Shown: positions 24,499-36,812 of the stretch, piece by piece | Layout: every line of letters starts with the position of its first letter | Numbering within the stretch: the first letter of the stretch is position 1 | Notes under the pieces: model-generated | What the model was told of the DNA's origin: nothing | Database searches by the model: none | What the model saw: only the letters and a program-made list of their open reading frames with translations | Position numbers and translations under genes: made by a program | Origin: Collybiopsis luxurians FD-317 M1 | Lineage: Eukaryota > Basidiomycota > Agaricomycetes > Agaricales > Omphalotaceae | Length of the DNA stretch: 64,000 bases | Reading direction: 5' to 3' | Assembly: GCA_000827265.1 (NCBI GenBank) | Contig: KN834831.1 | Location: 32,997 to 96,996, forward strand

Positions 24499-27400
24499 CC
24501 GAATGTCAGGAAGGGCGTCAAATTTTGCATCATGGATAGTTTGAATGTAACATAGATCTCAAAAAGGAGAAGTGTTGCTGATCATCCATACTGCATTCTG
24601 TCCCTTCCCAAATATAGTCCTCCACCAAGTGGCAGTCCACGAGCTTCTTATCACCTCCTTCAGGTTCCCTTTGTCTCATGCAATGATTAAACGTTGGTGT
24701 GAAAACGGCAAAATCCCATAAGCTTCCTAAATCTCTCGAGCATCCTACACTCTGCCCACTTATTCGTGAGGTCGCAACATGCCAGTCAAGATCCATCGTT
24801 GGCCGAAAGATTTCGAGATATCGGGGTTTATAGCGACGATAGCTCGTGCAATGTCGCGTGGTCGTGCGAAGCCTTCGAACGGAGAGGAAAAAGACCCGTC
24901 TTGGGGTTTGCAACTAGGAACTTGTAATCTTAGAAAAATACTCGGTTCTAAGTATTTCAGACCCTATCTGAAGAGGTAGAATTGTAAAGAAATAGCATTT
25001 TGACAAGACTGTAATGTCTGAAAGCAACTCAAATCCCCAAATTCGAGAATTTTTTGTATATTACAAGTTCCCTGTCGATGAAAGATCCCTATCAATCATA
25101 GTATGTACTCACGACGTCGCACCCAACTGTTGTCACAGTATAGGTATGATACTCAAGAATAGGACAGAATTCTCTCTGCCTCTTTCGGCTGTTTAACTCC
25201 AGACAGGAATGGGCACTGCTTTACAACTGAGCAAATCTTGAATTCACACCTACTCCTTTTATCCTACTCCTTCCTCACTCTTTTCCTCACAGCAGCCGGA
25301 AATGTAATCACCGCCGTTGGTACCTCCAGTAACAGAATTACTGGATTCAGGATCAAAAGGGAACGGAGTAAATGGTGATTCAAATGTGTTGAGATTCAGA
25401 GAAATGATAAAGCTGATGAGGATGTCTACTGGCTGAGAGTTCAAAACCAGAACCAAATTTTTGTTGCCACACGGCCGCTGTGGAACAAGTTGCATTATAT
25501 TGCATTACTGGTGACAGCATAGTAGTAGGTTCATTTCAAGCCCCAATGCCAGCTCTGGCCCGGAATAGGGGCTTGCCGCAAAGTGCCTCATATACCAGGA
25601 GTCAATTTTGAGTCTCTAGAAATTGAACGGCTTCACTGAATCCTTTGTTGGAGTTTCCGATCTGCGATAGCAATCGGAACGCTTGCGCAGTTGCTTCTGT
25701 CGGTTTGAGAGTTTAATATCCTTCCAGCCTGTTTGTTATTTTAGTAATGATACAGCTGCGTAACAGTATATAGCTAAACCTATCGTACCTGTATAAGTAG
25801 TGTACATTCAAATAAATCCCCTGCACGTTTGCCAGGGCTTTTCACTATTGCACCGGAATTTTTGCTTAGTTCTCACATTTATTTTAACATCCTTTGCTAT
25901 AAGAAAAAAAGTCATAGCTAAGAAGTATGTCTATGCAACCATCCACAGGCAAATGTTACTCAATAACCCTCATTCATCAAATTTGTTTGATTTGACACTC
26001 TCAGAAACACCAGATCTTGATCGGAGTAAAGACTCTGATGTTTCTCTAGACTCTCCAATTGATCTTTATACTCCGAACGATACCAGCTTCTCCCACATGT
26101 ATCACATTGGCAACAGCCGAGAAATCCCTTCATTCATCACGATTCACCAGTGATGTTGGTCCAGAATTTTCAGCTGCCGACAGGGTTCTCGAAGCTATCC
26201 AGAAGGAATTTAGCCTTGCAAGATTTCTCAATGTTATTCTTATGTGCAGGGATGATGGGCAACAAAGTGTACCTTTGCACCACAGGGAAATGGTACAGCT
26301 CTGCCTTCGAGGGAAAACAACAATCCGAGCGTTTGATAATGTTGACTGGGAGAAGATGTATCATCACCGATATTCAAGGCCATCATCTAAAGCCGACTTG
26401 AAGTCCGAAAGAGAAGATCTATTCTCTCCCACTGTTGACTTAGCCTCACTCCACTACACGCTAATTCTCATTTCCTTGTGGGCACTAAGCTTAGTGGGGA
26501 CCGTTTACTGTATACGAAGGTGTTGGTAACCTCGTTCAGCTCCACAGTCTGAGGACCGGGGATACTGAATCCGATGATGTCGATATCCCTGAAAAATTAT
26601 ATGCCTCCACGATTCAGTAAAAACACATCCTGAATTTTGACATGAAAGTAGCGGCTCCAAGCGTTGTCGCTCCTTTTGTAAGATTCAGAGGTGACCGTGA
26701 TTTTGGAGAATGATAAGCTAGAAGTTGATGGAGGAATGGTGTAGGAGCATCTGATGGAATGAATTCGGCGGTGATACCTGCGCGATGGGAACAGAGAGAG
26801 CAGGGATTGACCCGTCCAACTGTGATACAGTCGCGGTCAGTTTTGGAATCAGAGGATTATGATAGACACAGTTGATACAGTTGATATAACATGTCTTTTC
26901 GGTCAGGACCAGAGCAACGGATCTGTCAAAATCTGCAGGAGCGATTGAATTCTTATTGACAGCGTCGATGTATTTCTGAGCCTTCGCAAGCTGGCGGGCG
27001 CTACGAAGACAAACCTAGTGCAACAGAATCTGAGTCCTGCCAACGCGACCTTTCTTTTGCCAATCGACATTGAACGATGAAACGATACCGGGAGAAATGC
27101 TTATTTTCAAAGCACGTACATTGATACCGTTTGCAAAAGCGACAGTTGCGATACAGACTTGACAGTTGGGATCACTTCCGAGCGTAGAGAGTGTTCGGGC
27201 ATTGTATTTGTCGGAGCATACTTAACGAATGATATACACGCATGAGACGTAGAGAGACGTGTTGATTATCGTCGAGAAATTGCATACCAGAGTCTCACAG
27301 TGGATTATGGTCTTATGACCGGTCGAAAGATATGAAAGAAGCTGTGAAAAAAATTTCGCACATGAAGTGAGGGTTCGGACGTTCATTTGAGCCACATAGA

Positions 27401-27600
27401 GTACAGAATGAGGATTCCTGAAAGCCGAGTGCGGTAGGCGGGAACACCGCGGTTCAGATTTTTGAATACAGTGCAAACCGGTTCAGCTCAACTGCTAATC
27501 GGTACAATACATCCCTTAAGTAGTGTTTGCTTTTTATATTGAATATATTAATGATCAAAGCTAGTACCTTTCGCCGTCGAGATTCAAACTGCGTAAGTAT
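24499..27600. other. Long intergenic stretch with unrecognised frames
   Basis: No gene is convincingly supported. A plus-strand frame at 26059-26529 includes SAADRVLEAIQKEFSLARFL and later LHHREMVQLCLRGKTT. It ends in a hydrophobic helix (LILISLWALSLVGTVYCI). It looks protein-like but I know no family for it. On the minus strand about 27190-26750, pieces such as LGSDPNCQVCIATVAFANG and KTCYINCINCVYHNP hint at a decayed small Cys-containing secreted protein with introns. GC content falls gradually towards the repeat tract on the right. Confidence 0.35.
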
Positions 27601-27685
27601 CTAGGGTTCTCTTTGATACCAATAGATAGTAAACATGTACTTAGATGAAGATATGCAATGTTGAACTGCACTACTATACTCTAAG

Positions 27686-30443
27686 TCACTTTTTGTTCCC
27701 TGTGGAGTCAGTAGCATAGTGAGCTGGATCCGATCCTTGTGTCTTCTTTGGACCTTGTTTAGAATGGATAGGAGGATCTTCCTCTTCCTCAGACTCATCC
27801 TCCAAGCCCTGAACATCTTGACCAGCCAATCCCATTTCCTCGCATACAGGCCCACACACATGATCACTTTCAAATGAGTGAATTCCTTGTTGACCATGAT
27901 CTCTAGCACCAGATGATCTACATGGTAGACTGTCAGCAAAAGCACTATTCAAGGCAGAGGTCATATTGTACTTACTCGGTGGTGGTAAGGGTCATTGGAT
28001 CAAAGAGAACAAGAACATTTTTTCCTCCGATTGACAGATTGATTCATTATTGAAAACAACTGAGAGGATAGACTAAGTCATACCTTGTAAGTCAGCAACA
28101 ACTAGCTTGTTTCTTGTAAACTCATAGACAAAATGGGCAAAGGAATGGACAGTCTCCGAGACAAGTTCAGTAAAATGTGATCAAGTATGGGTTAGAGTAC
28201 CAGTGACTCAGATTTGATAATTGTTGGGGACCTTTTTGGTTCAACCAGCCAAGTTATACCCTCTTCAACTCCAATTGAGTCCTCTGTTGGTACTTATTAC
28301 AGAAGCTTTGCTTGGGGTGTATCCAGTTTCCCTGAGAGGGAAGAACTCGGATATAGTGATGTCTGAAGAATAGTATCAGTCCAGTTGAGACCTCAGACAT
28401 TGAAAAGACAAGCTTACCTTGAGATATATGCTCTACTCCCTCTTTATCTGCATGACAATAGAACTCTTTGAGAAAAGCTTGGCACTGTGCAAGCTGACCT
28501 GCATCAAGAGAAATATACTTGTAGTTTGCTTTGACCTTGTCCTCATCAAGACTCAATTCCAAGTCGTTGGGGTTTTCAACATTAAATCTGGCATAGCGCT
28601 TTGCCACATAGTCTTTTTCTTTGATCCGAAGCTAGAAATAGTGAAGCATGAGTTATGAAATCAATATAAGTGTGGATATGCAGCTAGGCTCACATTGAAA
28701 ACAACTTTCATTCCTCCTTTAGCAAATGGTCTATCATCAAGACGACCAGTTGTACATCCATCATCCTGGTCAAAGCTCAACTTAAATTTGTATTCTGCTT
28801 CAACCTCGACCTGTATTCACTCAAATTCAATTTCTGATGGAACATAGACAGTAAAATCATGTTGTCCTAAGCCCTCGGGGACTTTATATGTGGACTGGAG
28901 GTGCAATTTAGAGCCTTAGGTGAATGTCAACTTCATACTGCACTGAACCAATAATATGAAACTTACTTTGAACACTTAAAGACTTTGAATTACATCAGGA
29001 AAAAATCCCCTAAGTCCAGGTTGCCCAGAGATACCCCCCAAATCCTGGACAGTCTCAGAGTCTCTGGGATCCCTGAGAGCCCTGAGGTTACTTGAAATCA
29101 TCCCCAGGGTTCCCCAGGGCACCCTCAGGGATTCTGAGGGATCCTGAGGCTATTCAGGATTTGGGGGGTATCTCTGGGCAACCTGGACTTAAGGGAATTT
29201 TCCTGATGTAAGGATAAATTTACCCTGCTTGGCCTGCAAGGAAAGGGCTGATGAAGAAAGTGTTCACTTTCAACTTCCCATGCTACTACCAATGGACTGC
29301 GTGCCAAGATTGGAAATTTGAGTTTCATACTAATCCAGTTTCAATGAGATACACTGTGTATGTATAGCATATCAAAGGTACTCACAGCTCTATGATTGAC
29401 AGTGAGCTCAAAATATAGTGTTCATTGTTTGTGTAATTTTGAGGCCTTTACTGTTGCGGGAAAGTTATTGGCATAAAGATGAATGTTATCAGGCTGGCTA
29501 TGCTTCATGTAAAAGTCATCCAGCTTTATTCCATGGATAGGATTATGACCCTTGTAAAACTGAAGAGAGGCTTCGATTCTGTGTGGATGTAAAGTTAACA
29601 CAAGATATTCAGTTCTCATTTATAATGAGAAAGGCTTGCAGTAGGATCTCTTTATGAATGCCAGTATGGTTCCACTTCACATTGACGACATCCAACATTT
29701 GTTGCTTGATCTCTGATATGATAATTGTCACTCTGTTAGTACCTTGTATGTCTCCATTGAAGAGGTACACAACACTCACCATCCATATAAATTGATTCAT
29801 TCTTATATGTAAATGTAAATGACCCCAAATCTGCCGAGAACTTGGAAATTTCTCCACAAAATTTACCTGAGACAGAATGATGAAAGAAACTGAAAGAAGT
29901 TAACATCACTCACTACAAAGTTGATGATATAAGAGTAATCAAAAGCTCGCATTGCTTGCTCCCGATTTTGAATCTGTCGCACATAGGCAGGTGAAAATTG
30001 GCTCCTCGGAGGTCCTGCATTAAGCTGCAGTCATTGCATGGTACACTGTGCAAGATCATCATAACGTTTTGGAATGTTCCTGGATGTTGAATACTTTTGC
30101 TCTACTAACAAAATGTACAATAATCATGAGGTACACTTGAAAAATTGTAGGACAGGCTGACATACCTGGTGGCAATGAGCTGGATTCCATTATCATGAGT
30201 GCTTGATTGAAGCCTGGGAGTCCACAAGATTGAACATTGCCTGTACTAGGAGGCGTACCATGTCTGCATATAATATGTTAATAATAAGTTGAGAATAAAG
30301 TAAAGTAATTGGAAACTTACAGCAATATCACGGTATTCTTTAGAATTCCGATCAACTTGATCCAGCCGCCTGCACTTTATGCAGTTCCCTTGCTGTTGGC
30401 GAAGTGGAAAGACTGTCTCACAACCAGGACATGGTGATGTCAT
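27686..30443 (-). pseudogene. Alpha-type (atypical) protein kinase, broken copy
   Basis: Minus-strand exons follow the alpha-kinase order of eEF2K/MHCK proteins. An N-terminal zinc-like stretch (CPGCETVFPLRQQQGNCIKC) lies at 30443-30320. An N-lobe piece with VAKRYARFNVENPNDLEL is at about 28610. At about 28150-28080, AHFVYEFTRNKLVVADLQG is the ATP/Mg-binding DLQG signature. At about 28005, LFDPMTLTT is the usual D-P loop. The zinc-anchoring C-terminus reads DHGQQGIHSFESDHVCGPVC at about 27900, matching the GxxGIxxFxxxHxCNxxC pattern. A 220 bp MITE lies at 28991-29210, and a frameshift separates 28254 from the downstream WLVEP stretch. It is therefore probably inactive, although correct splicing might rescue part. 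The family is large in some ectomycorrhizal agarics. Confidence 0.75.
28991..29210. mobile_element. 220 bp MITE with long terminal inverted repeats
   Basis: The ends TACATCAGGAAAA and TTTTCCTGATGTA are inverted. The complementary arms extend for about 56 bp with few mismatches, through TAAGTCCAGGTTGCCCAGAG to CCCCCCAAATCCTG. A flanking TA at each side could be a mariner-type target duplication. No coding is present. Related ends occur at 48064 and 54173. Confidence 0.75.
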
Positions 30444-30756
30444 CTATGGAAAGTCAAGAGACAAGAAAAGCCTGGGTTTGTAGAACACACATTAGACTAG
30501 CCTTTATATGATTGCAGTTTGAATACTTTTAAATTCATGAATTTGGGTAATTTTAATGGCTATGCTTCATATTGTAGTCAGAGTTTATAACTCCTGGCAC
30601 TGAAGTTGCTGGAAATATCTATAATAATTTGATGTACTTGCTGCAATGAAAACACATCCCTGGCAGACATGTATAAGGCACTGCAGATACCCTGGAAGCC
30701 ATAGCCCACAATGTCTGACAGGACATAGGGATCAGCCTGGAGCCACCACTTTGTAG

Positions 30757-30922
30757 CTGCATTTCCTTTATATGGCTATGAGTACAAATTAGAGAAGAAC
30801 GCCGCTTATACACCGGGTTCTCAATCAAATATACTCAATAGCTGCATTGCCTCTATATGGCTGTGAATACAAATTAGAGAGGAATGCCACTTATACTCTG
30901 GGTTCTCAATCAAATAAACTCA
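30757..30922. repeat. Two-copy tandem repeat of about 83 bp
   Basis: TAGCTGCATTTCCTTTATATGG begins copy 1 (30757) and TAGCTGCATTGCCTCTATATGG begins copy 2 (about 30840). Both end TTCTCAATCAAATAWACTCA. Several differences are CG in copy 1 against TG or CA in copy 2, consistent with CpG decay after duplication. Confidence 0.75.
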
Positions 30923-33703
30923 AGCATGTAAATATGCAGATATTCTTCAGACTTTGAACCTAGGTAAATTACACAGCCATCTGCATAGGATCTTTTCACT
31001 GCTGGCTTTATTCACAGCTTTAAAAAAATACTTATACCTGCATTTTAATTGACTTGTTATTATCATACCAGATTTAATGCTCATACTTTGTTATGCCCAA
31101 TCCAACAGGTGTGAATGGATATGGGATTAAAAATTGTAAGCAAGTTTGCTCTAACACACAGCTAGGTTGCTCCCTATGCTTGTTTACAGCACCTCCAGAT
31201 GATGTCTTACAAGCCAGTCTGCTCCAGAATTGCACAGAGGGGCAAACACAGAGGCAGAAGCTTGAATCTTTGAAGCAGGATCATAAATACTATATTGAGT
31301 GGTGACTGACAAAGTAACTTGTCAATTTCCAACTCCACTAAGTTGGCCTTACAAAAGTGACTTAAGTTACTTTGTGCCGACAAAGTAACTTGGCTAACCT
31401 GACAAATTGCAACTTATTCCACTATCAGTTACAGTGTGTTTGCCGCTTATATATGTGATGAATGTCCTGTCGCAGGGACTGTTAATCTTAGTGCTCAGTT
31501 TTATAGCCCAGATTCCAAGTGATATTTTGTTTTCGCAATAACCAATGGATTATTATGCTAGCATGGAAAACAGGTGGCATGAAGGTAAATGCACTTGTAA
31601 GAACATACACTCTGAAGGAACTGCTTTTATGTTACTGCATAAATGCAATAAAAAATTTCTGTCTATATCTGAATGTTCAGATTGCATTTCTCATGGTCTA
31701 AGACAGGTTAGCCATGAACCATTCTTTTAATATCAAAATCGTTAATGTAAAATATAAATGAAAATATAAAGTTCGATCAAGTTAACTTGTCGTCAACTCA
31801 ACAGTGGTAAGCAAAGCCGCATTTTCTGTGATCAAAGAAAGTATTGCACAGATGATGCAATTAGAGTCCCGCATGATGCTAACCCCCTCAAGATATCTTA
31901 CTGTACAGTATAGTACTCTTAATACTGTAATATCTATGTATCCATTTTTTGGAAGCTTCACAGCCTACCAAAGTACCAAAGTCAATATGGTTTTCTACAC
32001 TTAATGCATTGAGCACAGCTCAATGTCATGATTGTGGCCTACAAAAGTGAATAATTGTCCTCGAATGTGACTGGAACCAAATGTCAGACACTGCGCAGCT
32101 AATCAATTGATCTCCATTCTGTCGTGACAAACAGCCAGTTGAGAGTTCAAACCAGACATACTTACTTACTGAGAAGGTGAGATTGACACTATTTCCTCGA
32201 GAGCCTGTATTTCCTTTTCAAAAAAATAATCAGTGTAGAAAGGTATGATGAATGTGGCTTGTCAAACATGAGAATCATTTTGATATTGATTTAGTACCTT
32301 ACCATGCTTCTCAGAATCCCAATCTTTTCTGATTGCAGGAAGAAGAAAGCAAACTCAGTGCAGCTGAACCCTAGTTCAAATATTATCTTAGTGCTAGGAC
32401 ATGTGTGCAAAGAATGAGTTAGGTGAGAGGAAAAATGATGGAGAGACAAACTCTAAGGTGAGATCCAGGACAGAAACTTATTTTGCCTAGCCCATGTTAG
32501 CAATTTTTCTGGTTACCTACCTTCGTTCCTTGTTTGGGCAAGATGGACTTAACAGGGCCTGAAAATCAGAGTGTCTCCTGAAAGTAAATTACTTGAATTT
32601 GGACTTGTGAACTGATCAGAGCTCAAGGGACTTGTTCAAGAGACATCAACAACAGTTAGTAACAGAAGAAAGACTGCTTTAAACAGCACAAATGTGATGC
32701 ATTTTGAGTGACATGATGGGTTGCACTTTTAATGTGAAGATTGGCAGAGTGAGCATCAGAACATAAAGTTTCTAGCAATTTTGAAATAGAAAGTGGGCAG
32801 GTTTATAGAGTCTATGCTGTACCTTAGTCAGAGTTGCAACATATGCCTAAGCCATTTACTTGCACTATGCACCCCATTGAAGCTGATGAAAAGTGAGCCA
32901 TTGACCGGTTTAAGTCTTCAGTGATACTTCCATGCATGTCTCCATCCGATGGTGAAGAGGATGGTAATGGTGCAGAAGGACAAGTCAATGAAAGTGATAA
33001 TGGATAGGCTAACATGGTATGCATATATTATTATTCCTTTTTTCCTGGTTACTAGGTTTCAAAAGTCCCCTCAGAGATATACTGGCTCTAACACTGTAAA
33101 TATAATATATACTGACTGTTTCCTGTCCTCTTGTATCTATTTCTTTAGCAGGGTCATACATGACGACCCAATGCATTTTATTTGTACTGTGGTATTTCTT
33201 GTAACAAATGGATATTTATAATTTCTCACCAACAATTTGAGTTGCTGCCCTGAGGATATTTTGGAACCTATCTCCAAGTTCTTCTACTAAGTTTTTGATT
33301 TACAGAGTGTTTACATGACTGGGTTAAACAGTCAAATTCCGGGTTGGTACCACCTTGGTATGTGGATTAAAAATCCTCAGATATAGGCTTAATTTTGGAG
33401 TCATTATAACTCATTGTGCAGCTCATAGTGTTATATTGAGTACATATGGGCAAAAGTACACCCAAATAATAAGTGATAAGATACCTAAAATGGAGTGTAT
33501 TTGGCTTCCGAACCCAGCCCACTTCATTGACCTTGCCAGGATTCATGTGCAACAGCATACAGCACACAATACCAATCATTAATGGGTCGATAATAAGTTT
33601 TTAGTGAAACCTCATTGTGCTGAGCATTGGCAAGTTAGCACTGTCAAGTGCAGGAAAAAACAAGTTACTTACAAGTTACTTTGCCCACAGTCATATTGGG
33701 TAG
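30923..33703. other. AT-rich repeat tract, possible DNA-transposon remnant
   Basis: The left sequence GTGACTGACAAAGTAACTTGT (31303) and the reverse complement of the right sequence near 33672-33697 (ATGACTGTGGGCAAAGTAACTTGT) look like matching inverted ends of a 2.4 kb element. An internal palindromic AAGTTACTTTGTGCCGACAAAGTAACTT lies at 31364. Internal frames (31519-31730, 33355-33582) are short and unrecognised. No transposase is visible. Confidence 0.35.
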
Positions 33704-34054
33704 ATGATTTTCATTGTGTGCCTTTTGGTTTTACTGATGCAATGCTTCGCAAGGCTTACAAAATTGACTGAGGAGGAAAATTGTCAAAGAATTCCAAGCA
33801 AATGCCGATTCAAACCTTCAGAGGAAGTTGTAACACAAGCTGTCATTGACAAAGTGGAAAAGGATCTTAATTGGTCGAATGGCCCAGATTTTATTCAAGA
33901 TAAGTTGCAACTTGAGCATGATTTACATGTTGCGAGGTATGATTCCAATACGCTGACTGCGTTTACGAGGGAGATGGCTAATAGAGTAATGATGTCGATG
34001 TACATGAACTCTTCAGGAAGAAATCAACGGCAACGACAACGACGAGGAGAATAA
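33704..34054 (+). other. Unrecognised 116-codon frame next to P450-B
   Basis: It starts MIFIVCLLVLLMQCFARL, a possible signal or anchor, followed by a charged helical region (VTQAVIDKVEKDLNWSNGPD) and a basic end (NQRQRQRRGE). It stops 70 bp from the P450-B stop on the other strand. There is no known family and no clear promoter. It may be a transposon leftover or a chance frame. Confidence 0.25.
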
Positions 34055-34123
34055 AGTACATAGTTCAAATAGAATATGCAGCGAAATCAGGCCCGTTCCT
34101 ACTTATCACACCAGTACCAACAT

Positions 34124-36116
34124 TTACTCTATGCCATCCTTCCCCATGTTCACTTCGCCAGCAATCAAGATTTCTGCACGAGCATCCCGAGGCTTGATAG
34201 CACATTCGTATGGGGCCATATGGCAAGTAGCTCCAGTCATCGGATGCACGATTGGCTCGATAACCTCCCCATTGTCCCCGACTTTCTTCTCGATGCGGAA
34301 TACTGACAAGATCATGGCAGTTGCAATGAAGACCGACGCCTCCGCAAGATATCGTCCGGGGCAAATACGTTTTCCAGTTCCAAATGCATAGAGACGTGGA
34401 TCCGGCGGAAGGGTGTATCCTTCTCGAGGAAGGAAGCGCATAGGATCAAATTTCATAGGCTCGGGATAGACTTCGGGGTCGTGCAACAATTGCCTGGTGG
34501 AAAGAATACAGCGTCGAGTTTGTCTGAGAGAGGGGAATAACAACTTACCACTGGTTGATGACAATTGTGGAATTCTTAGGTATCAAGTAGCCGTTCTGCA
34601 CATCGTCTTCCATGACTCGTCGGAAGTTGAAAGGTGCAACCGAATGCCAGCGTATGGCTTCCGTAACCAACGCATTCAGGTAAAGAAGATTTTCTCGATC
34701 CCTGAGGCTGGGAAGTCTGTCCCTCCCAATCACCTCATCAATCTCTGCTTGAGCCCTGGTTTGTGCCTCAGGGTTAAGGACTAGAGCAAGAATCAAGCCG
34801 TACAGAGATGCAACCGTCTAACAAGAATTTGCTGTCAGTCGCACTCGTGTCGAATCAGGGTCAAGGATCTGGACCACTCACCGTATCTGCTCCGCCGGCA
34901 AACAGCATAGCAGACGACCATTTGATGTCGTTCTCTTCCTCTGGATTCAGAGAAGAGCCCTCTACCAGGCTAGAAGTAAAGGAATGCCGAAACCTCCCAG
35001 ATTTCTGTGCGCTAGTCGGTACGGATATCAAAGCAACAAGAAAAGTGATAAACTGACCATGTTGGACTTGACTGTTGCGTACGGTTCCTCCACAAACCTT
35101 TGCAGTAGACTTCTCCAATGCTTGGCTTGTCGCTTAAACTTAGCTCCAGGGAACCAGTAGGGTACATATTTGACTACAATGGACAGTCAGCAAACAGTCA
35201 AGAAAGATTACCGACATGTGCACCGCGAGGCATTCAATTACTTACGGATAGGGAGCGTATCAACCAGGTATGCCCCAGGTCTCAATGTAATTCCGAAGCC
35301 ATCCATCACAGTCTCCGCCAGGTCAACCAATGGGTCTTTGCTTTCCTGTGTCTGATAGCCATACGAGATATCCAGGATAATCGATCCAGCGGCCCTGTGA
35401 GTAACGGAGAAGTTACATGTCACGTAGAACTGCAAGATTGAAGCGCAAACAACTTACATTCGAATATGATCCAACAAGCCGTCAGGATCCTTTCTCATCC
35501 TCTTCAAGAGCAGATGGGCTTCTTTCTCTTCGACCATACTGAACTTCGCGCTACTCGCAGCGGTCCCGATCGTTTTCTGTATTAAAGTCCTTCGTCTTCG
35601 CCACAAGGATCCGTATGGAAGGAAACTGAGGAAGCGTCCGTATCCACAGAGATCACCGAACATAGTAAGGAGAGGACGGTCTGAGTAGATGGAGGACTTT
35701 TTCGCGAACATATTCGCCGCGATTTCAGATGAATTGACGATGATCATATGTTGACCAAAGACGGTAGCAGAGGAAATGGGGCCTACAATCGTAGTTACAC
35801 GATGTTCATCGAGACGCGATAGAATGCTAGTTCACTTACCATAACGCCGTCCCCATTCAGCCCATGTGAGCCATTCTTGCTCCGTGGGCATATCCAACAA
35901 ATTCTCTATCAATGGCAACCGCCTTGGTCCCGGCGGCAGCTTGCCCGAGCGATAACGAGAGACAATAGCATTGGCAAGAAATGAAACCAAGAAGATGGCT
36001 CCGAGACCGACGAAGAGAGACTGGGTCGGAGTAAGAGACTTTATCCATGTCTGTGGGTTTTTCAGAAGAGTCTGGATTGATGCGGAGACTGTTGCGTTGG
36101 AATTGCTGAACACCAT
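34124..36116 (-). CDS. Cytochrome P450 monooxygenase B
   Basis: A multi-exon gene. I choose the ATG at 36116 (MVFSNSN) over an in-frame ATG at 36155. The only good TATA (TATAAA, 36174-36169) would place transcription start near 36140, downstream of the outer ATG. A membrane helix (LFVGLGAIFLVSFLANAIV) precedes LPPGPRRLPLIENLLDMP, where the usual IGN is IEN. The C-helix reads YGSLWRRRR. The I-helix lies around FAGGADT. The K-helix is LVTEAIRWH, and the heme loop is YAFGTGKRICPGR with the axial Cys. The C-terminus YECAIKPRDARAE matches P450-A and P450-D in style, so the three look like paralogues. The essential motifs are intact. Likely an ER monooxygenase of the terpenoid pathway. Confidence 0.9.
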
Positions 36117-36421
36117 TTCTGTGCGCCGGTCGAAGAAGATCAAGTCGAAGACCATTCCTTTGGCGGGATTTATAAGCTACATGAATATAAGTATATATAA
36201 TACAAGCCTAAACTGGACACGGCTAGGCACGATTTAATCCTTTTTTCTTGACAAACTCCATAGGACAATTTCTAGATACTGAACATGTAGCCGTGACATT
36301 TGATGTTTTGCTTCATGTCAACGATAAACTCGGTTCGACTCAGAGAAGATGACGAAAGGCCTAGCCTCAATTCAATGCTTCTCCCGTGGAACTCTTCTCC
36401 CGTGGCAGATCGGGTACACGA

Positions 36422-36690
36422 GCGTAATTCTGTGCCCCCTCAGAATTCTCGCATCTGTTTATTTGTATCTATTAACATTAATAGACCGGGACCAGGCCCT
36501 TTTACTATACAAAACATATGATAAGCAATGAGAAAGGTTGATTTCGGATGAGTTCCGACCAAACTGACTCTTTCTCGTGAACGCTTGTTGAGGATTTCGT
36601 GAGTATTGTATACAAACGGGGCCTGGGCCCGGTCTTTCAGTAAATACAAATAAACAAATGCGAGAATTCTGAGGGGGCACAGAATTACGC
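36422..36690. repeat. 269 bp inverted-repeat (foldback) element
   Basis: GCGTAATTCTGTGCCCCCTC at 36422 is repeated inverted at the right end (to 36690). The match continues with one or two mismatches through AGAATTCTCGCATYTGTTTA, and more loosely to an ACCGGGMCCAGGCCC stretch. It is non-coding and lies between the divergent P450-B and P450-C starts. Confidence 0.75.
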
Positions 36691-36812
36691 AAAAAGCGTG
36701 GCAACTTTCGTGTGCCCGATTTGAATCTGTCAAAAGTGAAGGTTTCAGGGTCCCGAAGTTGATGAATCGGATCTCGGTGTTGAGAGAACGGCGTCCTCAC
36801 CTCAATTCAGAG

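Noticed and set aside
30757..30922. Tandem repeat as a CRISPR-like array
   Set aside because: Only two diverged copies, no spacers, eukaryotic setting.
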